Shown: positions 56,762-64,000 of the stretch, one piece after another
Layout of the letters: every line of letters begins with the position of its first letter
Numbering within the stretch: the stretch's first letter is position 1
Source: a bacterium
Lineage (GTDB): Bacteria > Auribacterota > JABMQX01
DNA length: 64,000 bases
Assembly (NCBI GenBank): GCA_030691545.1
Contig: JAUYEE010000007.1
Location: 1 to 64,000 of the forward strand
Direction of reading: 5' to 3'
Notes under the pieces: generated by a model
What the model was told of the DNA's origin: nothing
The model's database searches: none
What the model saw: the letters and a program-made list of their open reading frames with translations, nothing else
Translations under genes and position numbers: made by a program

Positions 56762-58651
56762 ATGGCAGTCGTAGGTTTTTCCCATTTGTCTTTGCTCTTG
56801 GCGTTTTTCATTGCGATTGATACGTCGGAGGTTTATCCGCCGGAGGTGGTGGGGACATTCGTCGAGAACTCGCTCGCGGGAGAGACCTTCACGCAGCAGC
56901 TCCCCGCGGACACGGCGGCCGTCTTCATGACGGGCAACTTGGGGGTCTGCAAGTCGAAGAAGGGAATTGTCATCCCGCTGTCGGAGTTGGCGGCGTTTGC
57001 GAAAGAAGTCGCGAGCTTGACGAGTCACCGGGCAAATCCGTCCGAGGCGCTTGCGAAGATTGACGGCATCCACGACATCGCCCGCTCGTTCTTGCGGATG
57101 TTTCATGGAGAGGTGGGCGTCGCCTTGCTCAACTTCCCCATAAAGAATCGCCCGCCCGATTTCATTGTGAGAGCTGACATTGATGAGTCAGAGATGAGCT
57201 TCCCAGAGCTGGCGAAGAAGATCGGCGGCATCTTCGGGGGCGCCCCCGCATCCTTTGTGACCGAAGAAGACGGCTACGTCGTCATCGGCAGGAAACTCTA
57301 CGTGCAACTCAGGGACAAGAAGCTCTACGCATCGAATTCCCGCCTCGTCATCGAGCAATTCCTCTCTGGGGCGTGGAAGGCGAATCCCCTGTCTGAGTCT
57401 CCGTTGTATCAGGAAATCGGCAAGAAGGTGCAGTTCGACCAGGAGCAGTTCCTTTTCGTCAACGTCGAGCGCATCTGGGCGGAATTCCTCGCCGCCCATG
57501 GGCCCGTGGAGGGGGAGATGAAAACCATCGTATCGAGTCTCTTCGATGATATGCGGGCGGTTGCGAGCTCGACCCGACTGTCTGGCGGGAGTCTCGACGT
57601 GCGTTCTGCGGTGCTGTTCAAAAACCTGGCGAAGGGTCTGCCTAAGATTCTCGCGAGGCCGAACGCTCGTTCCGAGGCGGCGACGTTTGTTCCACCGGAC
57701 TATTCGCTGTTCGTGAGAGCGCACACCGGTTCTCCAACCGGGCTTCTGAAAGATACTATGGCGCTGGATGAGGGCCTCGCTTGGGGCATTGTTCGAGTCC
57801 TCGATCAAATGGAGAAAGAACAAGGCGTGAGCGTCGAACGGGATTTGCTGCCGGCTTTGGCCGGCGACTTCGCCTTTGCCGCGAAGGTCCCGCCGATGAT
57901 TGGACTTCCGGAATCTCTCGCCATCATCAGGATCGCCGATCACGACAAGGCCGCCTCGGTGATTAGGACTCTCTTGACTCCTCAAGGTGCTGAGCCTTCA
58001 ACCGCCGAGCCAATAGGTTTCGAGGAGGAATACAGGGGGGCGGAACTGAGCATTGTCCCGATGCCAGCGGTTATGTTGACGTACGTCTTCGTCGAGGGAC
58101 ATCTTCTTGTCGGCTCGTCGCCTGAAGTGGTGAAGGCCGCGGTTGATGCTCGTCTCTCGGGCAGAAACCTTGCCAGTTCAGAGGAATCAAGGACAGCGTT
58201 CAGAGATCATCCCTCAGAAAGCTTCGTGAGGGTTTATGGCGACGCGGAAGATTTGTTCAACGGACTCCTGAACATCGGCGGCGGGCTGGCTCTGTGGCGA
58301 GGTGAGCGAGAAGTGAAGCGGATCGTCGTGCCCGTGATGGCCCTCCTGCGAAGAAACACGAAAGACCTCTCCCCCATCGCGTGCAGCGTCTGGCGACAGG
58401 ATAACGCCATCGTCCTCAGAACAAACAGCCGCCTCTTTGCCGCAGGAGGAGTCCCGCTCTTGCTTCCCTGGTTCACGCTTGCCAGACATGTTGAAGTCAG
58501 AGAAGAAGCTGTATTGCAGAGAGATGAAGCTGCGCAAGAGGCGGAGGAACTCCGTCGCAGAGACGAGATGCTGGACAGGCTCGAACGCGAACGGAAAGAG
58601 GAAGCCATAAGACGACAAGCGATTGAAACAGCCCCCGCACAAGCCCGGTGA
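56762..58651 (+). CDS. DUF3352-like exported protein
   Basis: A 629-residue product with a hydrophobic N-terminus and two related halves, each moving from a LPADTAAVFMTGN-like strand to LYASNSRLVIEQF and HLLVGSSPEVVKAAVDA-like strands, as in DUF3352 proteins of Planctomycetota-type genomes. A membrane-like segment (GGVPLLLPWFTLA) and a charged coiled-coil end the protein. GGAGGG precedes the start. Function not established for the family. Confidence 0.6.
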   Translation: MAVVGFSHLSLLLAFFIAIDTSEVYPPEVVGTFVENSLAGETFTQQLPADTAAVFMTGNLGVCKSKKGIVIPLSELAAFAKEVASLTSHRANPSEALAKIDGIHDIARSFLRMFHGEVGVALLNFPIKNRPPDFIVRADIDESEMSFPELAKKIGGIFGGAPASFVTEEDGYVVIGRKLYVQLRDKKLYASNSRLVIEQFLSGAWKANPLSESPLYQEIGKKVQFDQEQFLFVNVERIWAEFLAAHGPVEGEMKTIVSSLFDDMRAVASSTRLSGGSLDVRSAVLFKNLAKGLPKILARPNARSEAATFVPPDYSLFVRAHTGSPTGLLKDTMALDEGLAWGIVRVLDQMEKEQGVSVERDLLPALAGDFAFAAKVPPMIGLPESLAIIRIADHDKAASVIRTLLTPQGAEPSTAEPIGFEEEYRGAELSIVPMPAVMLTYVFVEGHLLVGSSPEVVKAAVDARLSGRNLASSEESRTAFRDHPSESFVRVYGDAEDLFNGLLNIGGGLALWRGEREVKRIVVPVMALLRRNTKDLSPIACSVWRQDNAIVLRTNSRLFAAGGVPLLLPWFTLARHVEVREEAVLQRDEAAQEAEELRRRDEMLDRLERERKEEAIRRQAIETAPAQAR

Positions 58652-58897
58652 AGGAGGAACGGGGCAAGATGTCCTCTCTTGACTGAGGCGACTCTTCTGC
58701 GGAATGCTATTGTCTCCGCGCCGGGTCAATTCCGCGGCACCGACTGCCCACGCGCGTTCTGTGGGAGATCCGCTTTTCGCAGCCCATAGTGCGACTGCGC
58801 CAGCATTTTTGAACCCGTTGTCACACTGCGAACGGATCAACCCAATCCCTTGGTGCGCAATTAGTTGCCTCCTGCCGAATGATCCTCATCTGAAAGA

Positions 58898-58918
58898 AAG
58901 TGCAGGAATTCTGCACTT
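58898..58918 (+). promoter_or_regulatory. Upstream BlaI-type operator
   Basis: Perfect inverted repeat AAGTGCAG-GAATT-CTGCACTT. The core TGCAG-N5-CTGCA recurs at 58941-58955, exactly 40 bases away, about four helical turns, which would allow dimers to bind on one face of the DNA. Confidence 0.75.
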
Positions 58919-58923
58919 TTGCC

Positions 58924-58952
58924 TTGACAGATTCCCAAACTGCAGGTATACT
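58924..58952 (+). promoter_or_regulatory. Promoter of the blaI-M56 operon
   Basis: TTGACA (58924-58929), 17-base spacer, TATACT (58947-58952). The second operator covers the -10, so BlaI binding should block transcription of its own operon. No other promoter is seen before 59096. Confidence 0.8.
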
Positions 58953-58955
58953 GCA
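58941..58955 (+). promoter_or_regulatory. Downstream BlaI-type operator over the -10
   Basis: TGCAG-GTATA-CTGCA, the same core as 58901-58915. Its centre is the promoter -10. Confidence 0.75.
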
Positions 58956-59095
58956 CGTGAGAAGCGCCTGAGTGAAAGGAAGGGCTTGGAGAGTGGCTCC
59001 GAGCGATGTGGGAAAACCGGAGCGCCCCTTCAGCCCTGTTCCTTAGAACAGGAAAAGCTGCTCGTTTTTTTCTTTAGAATTGTAGGAGAATTTCC

Positions 59096-59494
59096 ATGTC
59101 TTCTTTCAATCCGAACGAGCTCGAAATCATGAAGGTGTTGTGGGATGAAGGGTCGCTGAAACCCTCGGAAATCCAGGAGCGGCTCTCGCAGCCCGTCAAG
59201 AACTCGGCCCTGCGGTGGCAATTGGCCGCGCTGATGGAAAAAGGCTACGTCACGCGGCGAAAAAAAGGCAAAGCTTACTACTATCGCGCCACCACCCCGC
59301 GGCGGAGCGTGTTGAAGAGATTGACACGCAGCATGGCGGAAATCTTCTCCGGCGGGTCTGCTGTGGCTCTCGTCGGCGAGATGCTCGATTCGGAAGAAAA
59401 GCTGTCCGAAGAAGACATCCGCGAGCTTCGCCGCATCGCCGAGAGAAAAGGGCCTTCTCCAAAGACCTCCGGGAGGAAAGGAGAACAGAAATGA
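59096..59494 (+). CDS. blaI: BlaI/MecI/CopY family repressor
   Basis: The 132-residue product is a winged-helix repressor of the BlaI/MecI type: LNPNE-type start (FNPNELEIMKVLWDEG), recognition region PSEIQERLSQPVKNSALRWQ and wing GYVTRRKKGKAYYYRA, then the dimerisation helix (LKRLTRSMAEIFSGGSAVAL). It should repress its own promoter until cleaved or displaced by the M56 partner. It is ATGA-coupled to that gene. AGGAG precedes the ATG. Confidence 0.85.
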   Translation: MSSFNPNELEIMKVLWDEGSLKPSEIQERLSQPVKNSALRWQLAALMEKGYVTRRKKGKAYYYRATTPRRSVLKRLTRSMAEIFSGGSAVALVGEMLDSEEKLSEEDIRELRRIAERKGPSPKTSGRKGEQK

Positions 59495-62430
59495 GCTCCG
59501 GTTGGACACGACCATTGGCGGATTTGCCCCAGATGCCGGTTCTTCTGCTGAAGGTCAGCGGATTGCTTGCCCTGGGATGGATCGTCCACCTCATTTTCCG
59601 ACGGAGGAATCCCCGGTGGCGGGTGGCGCTGTGGCGGGGAGTTGCGGTAGGGCTGACTGTTCTACCGCTTCTCGGACTCGCCTTGCCGGAGCTTCGACTG
59701 GGGATTTTGCCCGCAGAGGAACCGGAAATTACTCCAGTCCTGGTTCCGATTCAGCGGGGTACGCCGCGCATGGGGATGGGGTTTGCGGCAACCTCCGTGG
59801 GTGGACAGACTGGGTGGGCAGCCGTGCCCGCGCCTGTGGCAGCGGAACCTAAGGCCGGAAAGGCTTCTGCGAGCGTGCCACACGTCAGCGCGATGGAGTG
59901 GGTTCGGTCTCATTACGCTTACCTGCTCGGCTCCGCCTGGGGCGGGGTAGTCGTCATACTGATCGCCTTAGCAGTGAAGGCTCACAGAAGGTCGCGGCGA
60001 ATTGTGAGGAACAGTCGTCCTGCCCCGGAGGGGGCGCGGCGCATCCTCCAGAGGACTGCGAGAGACCTCAAATGCAGGCGGGACATTGTGCTGCGTTGCT
60101 CCCTGGAGGTGCCCTCGCCCCTTCTGACAGGGATTCTCAAGCCGTGCATCATACTGCCGCAGAGCATGGCGGAAGAAAACGCTGTCTCCGACCTCGAGGG
60201 AGTATTGGCGCACGAGCTGGCTCATCTAAAATCGCGAGACCTTTTCTGGTCGCGGTTTCTCCAGGCGCTGTCCATTCTTCTCTGGTTTCACCCATTCACG
60301 TGGCGAATCCGCCGAGCGCATGCTGTGGCGTGCGAAGAAGCGTGCGACGCCGCGGCAGCGCACTACGTGGGAGATGCTGAGGAATACTCAGGAACACTGG
60401 CTCGTGTGGCGTTGGGACTGCTTGGCGAGCGCCGAGCGCTGGCGGGCATTCCCATGGCCCGCAAGCCGCAAATTCGGAGGCGCCTGGAAATGTTGAGGAA
60501 TAAGATCTGGTCCTCTCAACTCCACCGGCGCGTGGCGGTCATACTGCTGCTCGCGGGAGTTATCGTTTTGGCGGGACTCGCTGGCTTGAAGCTCACGCGC
60601 GCCGAGAAGGAGTCCGCTTATGCTTACGCACGAGCGACATCGAAAGGGGAACCGGGATCACGTGTCGTGCGGTTCCCTCAGAATCGGTCGTTGGGAGCGC
60701 TCTACGTTCAGGACGCGAGTGTGAAGCGCGAGATCGAGAGCTTCTACCACTGGATTAACGGCACGAGTTGGGAGTACCTTGGTGAAGCCCGAGGCGAAGT
60801 CATCGTCCCGGCAGGGATGAATCTGCGCCTCACCGTCAGTCCAACGGGGTGGCAGGACCTTTCGCCCCTTTCGTACCTGAGCCCGGATGATCTGTATTCG
60901 CTCTCGTTCCTGATGTTACCGGCCCCCGGCCCAAAGCCCGACGACCGATGTATGCCCCCTATCGCTCACCTGACCGGGCTGAAGGAGTTGGCTCTGTGGG
61001 AAAGCAACATTACTGACAAGGGCATGAGCTTCGTCACGAAGCTCAAATCGCTGGAACGTCTCACACTCCCGAAAACAACGGATGCCGGGATGGCCTACGT
61101 GGGACAACTGACTTCTCTGAAAGGGCTGTACTTCAAAGAAAATGCCGTCACGAACTCCGGGCTGGCGCAGCTTGCGAGCCTGAAGTCGCTGGAGGAACTG
61201 GATCTCGGCGGCGGATACGTTGACGCCGCCGGGCGGCACCACGAAAGCGCCATCACCGACGCCGGGTTGGTTCACCTCGCAAATCTGCCCAACTTGAGCT
61301 ACCTGCTGCTCTGGGGCCAGGGCTTTTCCGAAGCCGGACTTGTCCACATCGCAAACGTCCCGTCGCTAAAGACCTTGAACATGCATCAATATCAGGTGAC
61401 GGACGCCGGCCTGGAGCACCTATCCCGCCTTCCGAAACTTGAAGTCGTGAGCTTCTCCGGTCCTCCGATCAGCGACAAGGGTTTTGGCTATCTCGAGCAG
61501 ATGCGCTCACTCAGAATACTGGGTGCCCCGCTGGGGGATAACGCCCTCGCCAATTTGAAGGAAATCAAGTCGCTTGAATACCTGGATTTGCCTGGGGAGA
61601 AAATGACGGACAAGGAGATGGCGTACTTGTCCGAATTTCCCAATCTCAAGCACCTGAAGATGTCCATGCCCCACTATATAGACCCGAAGGCTTACAAGGG
61701 TTACTACACTGACGAGGGGCTGAAAGAACTCGCCAGGGCCCCTCTGCTCGAAGAGCTGTTTCTTGCCGGCCCGGGCGTCACCGATGCGGGAATGGCCCAT
61801 GTCGCGAAACTCGCCAACCTGAGAGAGCTTTCCCTCTTTGGCTGCCCGGTAACCGGGCAAGGCCTCGCCAAACTGACTGCACTGAAGTCGCTAAACAAGG
61901 CATGGATGTACGTGCCGAATATGACTATCGGAGACCTTGCTGAACTGAACGGCATCCCCTCATTGACTGAAGTAAGCGCCATGGCAATAAAGGAAAAGAA
62001 ATCCCCACTTAACATCGCCGGGCTGACTCAACTTGAATCCCTTCGCGTCGAGGCCCGAAAACCGTGCATCTTAGGAGACGAGGACCTCGCATGTCTGGCG
62101 AAGCTCACGCGCCTCAGGGACCTGGCCCTTAGCCCCTGCGAGTTCAGCGACGTTGGCGTCAAGCACCTCGCCGGTCTGACGTCTCTCGAGAGGCTCTGGA
62201 TCGGCGGCCCCGGTTTGGCTGACGAGGGCCTGAAATGCCTCAAGGGCATGACAAAGCTCGACTATCTGGGACTGACGGGAGATTTCACCGACGAGGGTCT
62301 GCGGCACCTCGAAGGCCTGAAGGGGCTGAGAACCCTGAACATCACTTCGGAAGGCGCCTTCAGCAATGCAGCCTTAGACCGCCTGCGGAGGGAACTGCCG
62401 AACCTTCAAACCCTGACCGTCATCCCATGA
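59491..62430 (+). CDS. BlaR1-type M56 peptidase fused to leucine-rich repeats
   Basis: The 979-residue protein has three N-terminal membrane spans (about residues 15-36, 43-65 and 137-160), an M56 zinc peptidase domain with HELAH at 241-245 and a downstream CEEACDAAA acidic helix, a fourth span near 345-365, then about 600 extracytoplasmic residues of leucine-rich repeats (L-x-x-L-x-L ... ITDAGL, VTDAGL, LADEGL type). BlaR1 carries a penicillin-binding sensor at this position. Here a protein-binding domain replaces it, so the signal is probably a protein or other ligand. Coupled to blaI. Confidence 0.82.
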   Translation: MSSGWTRPLADLPQMPVLLLKVSGLLALGWIVHLIFRRRNPRWRVALWRGVAVGLTVLPLLGLALPELRLGILPAEEPEITPVLVPIQRGTPRMGMGFAATSVGGQTGWAAVPAPVAAEPKAGKASASVPHVSAMEWVRSHYAYLLGSAWGGVVVILIALAVKAHRRSRRIVRNSRPAPEGARRILQRTARDLKCRRDIVLRCSLEVPSPLLTGILKPCIILPQSMAEENAVSDLEGVLAHELAHLKSRDLFWSRFLQALSILLWFHPFTWRIRRAHAVACEEACDAAAAHYVGDAEEYSGTLARVALGLLGERRALAGIPMARKPQIRRRLEMLRNKIWSSQLHRRVAVILLLAGVIVLAGLAGLKLTRAEKESAYAYARATSKGEPGSRVVRFPQNRSLGALYVQDASVKREIESFYHWINGTSWEYLGEARGEVIVPAGMNLRLTVSPTGWQDLSPLSYLSPDDLYSLSFLMLPAPGPKPDDRCMPPIAHLTGLKELALWESNITDKGMSFVTKLKSLERLTLPKTTDAGMAYVGQLTSLKGLYFKENAVTNSGLAQLASLKSLEELDLGGGYVDAAGRHHESAITDAGLVHLANLPNLSYLLLWGQGFSEAGLVHIANVPSLKTLNMHQYQVTDAGLEHLSRLPKLEVVSFSGPPISDKGFGYLEQMRSLRILGAPLGDNALANLKEIKSLEYLDLPGEKMTDKEMAYLSEFPNLKHLKMSMPHYIDPKAYKGYYTDEGLKELARAPLLEELFLAGPGVTDAGMAHVAKLANLRELSLFGCPVTGQGLAKLTALKSLNKAWMYVPNMTIGDLAELNGIPSLTEVSAMAIKEKKSPLNIAGLTQLESLRVEARKPCILGDEDLACLAKLTRLRDLALSPCEFSDVGVKHLAGLTSLERLWIGGPGLADEGLKCLKGMTKLDYLGLTGDFTDEGLRHLEGLKGLRTLNITSEGAFSNAALDRLRRELPNLQTLTVIP

Positions 62431-62636
62431 TCAACCAGGCCGCTTCGGAGCCGGAAATGTCGCTTTTGGAATAAACAATGAACCCCGGAGCCGCGGCAGC
62501 ATCTAATCCCTTGAACCAAACGTGGGGCAGATGGCACGTACTATGGTCGGGGCTCGGGACGTTTTTACACATGTGCCACCTGCCGCGGATGGAGAGACAA
62601 TTGCGAAACAGAGGTTGCCTGAAAGAAAGGATCACG

Positions 62637-64000
62637 ATGGCTACGAATTTTGGAGAAGGTTCACACAGATGGTCCACGGGGACGCTGACCCTCATTGCCG
62701 TTCTCGCCTGTGTCATCTTGCTTGAGGGTCACTCGGCGGATGTCCCCGCCATGAGAGCAAAAAAGACAGGAAGCGTTAGTCCCCCGGTCGGGGAACGTGT
62801 TGTCCAGTTCCCCAGGGAACGCTCGCTGGGTGAGCTTTACGTGCAGGACGCGAACGCGAAACGGGAGATCGAGACGTTTCATTACTGGATTGACGGGACT
62901 GAATGGGAGTACTTCTCCGAAGCCAGAGGGGATGTCGCTGTGCCGGCGGGCAAGCGGCTGTGGCTGAGCGTCGGAAAGGATGCCTGGAAAGACCTCTCGC
63001 CGCTTTCGCGGCTGAAACCGGACGACCTGTACAGGCTGTCGTTCTCGTACCTCTCCCTGGAGGAAAACAGGGCGATGCCTGACGATACGTGCGTGCGCCA
63101 CATTGCCGCCCTGACCGGCCTGAGGGTCCTGGACTTAACCAACACACATATCGCCCCGGGAGGTCTGAAGCTCATCCGAAATCTCAAATCCCTGGAGAGC
63201 CTCACTCTTCCGGCAGGAACTACTGACGCCGGACTGGTTCAGGTCTCCGAGTTGCGGTGGCTCAAAATCCTGCATTTCAGTGAAAACAAGATAACAAACG
63301 GGGGCCTCGCTCACCTAACACACTTGAGTTCGCTGGAAGAACTCGACCTCGGCGGGGAGCGCATCGGGGACGAAGGATTAGTTCACGTCGGGAAGTTGCC
63401 TTCCCTCCGATACCTGTTGCTGTGGGGAAAGGGCTTCAGCGACGCCGGGTTGGCGCACCTCAGAAACTGCCGTTCGCTGAGGATCCTCAATCTCATGCAC
63501 CTGCCGATTACGGACGCGGGCCTGGCTCACTTATCGGCTCTCACCGGGCTGGAGAGGCTCGACCTTTACGACACGCGGGTCACGGACGCAGGGCTGGTTC
63601 GTCTCACCAGAATTCGTTCGTTGAAGATGCTGAATCTCGGAGGCATACCGACGGGCCGGATCACGGACAAGGGAGTGGCTCACTTGAGTCAGGTTAAATC
63701 TCTCGAATACCTGGACCTCCCAGACGAAACCGTGACGGACGAGGGGCTGGCTTATTTGTCGGAGCTAAAGATGCTCAGGCATCTCAGCGTCTTCATCCCG
63801 CACCACGTAAATGCCAAGGACTATACGAAGTACTACACGGAGAAGGGGCTTGCGGAGTTGGTCAAGCTCCCTCTGCTTATGGAACTGCACCTGGGGGGAC
63901 CTGGGGTGACCGATGCAGCGATGTCCCATATCAGCCAGTTAGCGAAGCTGCAAAAGCTCAGCCTCTTTGGCTGCCCCATAACCGGCAAGGGCCTCACGGA
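62637..64000 (+). CDS. Secreted leucine-rich-repeat paralogue (cut by window end)
   Basis: An open frame from ATG 62637 to the last base (454 codons). A hydrophobic N-terminus (TLTLIAVLACVILLEG) serves as a signal. From about residue 55 it tracks the upstream protein's extracytoplasmic part closely (VVQFPRERSLGELYVQD against VVRFPQNRSLGALYVQD, ITDAGLAHLS repeats), but it has no M56 domain. It may compete for, or deliver, the ligand sensed by the M56 protein. The C-terminus is outside the window. Confidence 0.75.
   Translation, partial: MATNFGEGSHRWSTGTLTLIAVLACVILLEGHSADVPAMRAKKTGSVSPPVGERVVQFPRERSLGELYVQDANAKREIETFHYWIDGTEWEYFSEARGDVAVPAGKRLWLSVGKDAWKDLSPLSRLKPDDLYRLSFSYLSLEENRAMPDDTCVRHIAALTGLRVLDLTNTHIAPGGLKLIRNLKSLESLTLPAGTTDAGLVQVSELRWLKILHFSENKITNGGLAHLTHLSSLEELDLGGERIGDEGLVHVGKLPSLRYLLLWGKGFSDAGLAHLRNCRSLRILNLMHLPITDAGLAHLSALTGLERLDLYDTRVTDAGLVRLTRIRSLKMLNLGGIPTGRITDKGVAHLSQVKSLEYLDLPDETVTDEGLAYLSELKMLRHLSVFIPHHVNAKDYTKYYTEKGLAELVKLPLLMELHLGGPGVTDAAMSHISQLAKLQKLSLFGCPITGKGLT

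Noticed and set aside
59491..62430. Beta-lactam sensor BlaR1
   Set aside because: The C-terminal penicillin-binding domain is replaced by leucine-rich repeats, so resistance sensing is not supported.

Overview
The window is bacterial DNA in two blocks. Positions 1 to about 21,682 are the right-hand part of an integrated temperate phage. The rest is host chromosome. The host is rich in secreted CotH/lamin-tail proteins, DUF1080 proteins, a ThuA protein, a Tat-exported Gfo/Idh/MocA oxidoreductase, a GxGYxYP protein, a DUF3352-like protein and a BlaI/M56 pair. That mix is typical of Planctomycetota, Hydrogenedentota, Lentisphaerota and similar polysaccharide-degrading lineages. I cannot assign a phylum from this window.

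Prophage layout. The tail fibre, two holin-like proteins, a cluster of three lipoproteins, a patatin-like lipase, a ParB/MT-A70 methyltransferase, a fourth lipoprotein and a subtilisin-like protease run rightward from 48 to 6852. A leftward group (6972-8482) holds the repressor, a membrane zinc-ribbon protein and an exported protein. A divergent promoter with an operator (8553-8581) starts the rightward early region. That region carries a putative recombination pair (11389-13598), a replication protein (15434), many small overlapping genes including a tandem paralogue family (17453-19370), a RuvC-like resolvase, a tyrosine integrase, and a protein consisting of sigma region 4 alone. The phage ends at a 3' tRNA fragment (21658-21682) taken to be attR. 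Packaging and head genes and attL lie outside the window to the left.

The most unusual signal is noncoding. In a phage that otherwise packs genes with ATGA and GTGA overlaps, two long gene-free intervals (9516-10153 and 14074-14341) are dense with complementary arms. Together they carry three copies of one module: GAATACAT, then a roughly 10-bp GC-rich helix around a variable interior, then GTAAAT. One copy differs from another at two helix positions, and both changes keep pairing as G-U. A tRNA-Gly-like domain precedes the first copy. I do not recognise this RNA. Its setting resembles large phage RNAs such as GOLLD and ROOL.

Host layout. A sialidase (21723), a ThuA/DUF1080 protein, NagA and a TIM-barrel isomerase suggest amino-sugar or sialoglycan use. 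Two tandem HD-domain membrane proteins follow (26830-28920), the first lacking most catalytic residues. Next come a giant CotH protein and a type I restriction system (33993-40690) with a PIN-domain gene and an unknown gene between hsdS and hsdM. After a repeat-rich interval (40691-41902) there are DUF1080 proteins, a second giant CotH protein and the oxidoreductase. Then come tandem zinc-finger pRiA4b-ORF3-like proteins, a GxGYxYP protein and a DUF3352-like protein. The window ends with a BlaI repressor, an M56 peptidase fused to leucine-rich repeats instead of a beta-lactam sensor, and a stand-alone secreted leucine-rich-repeat paralogue cut by the window edge.
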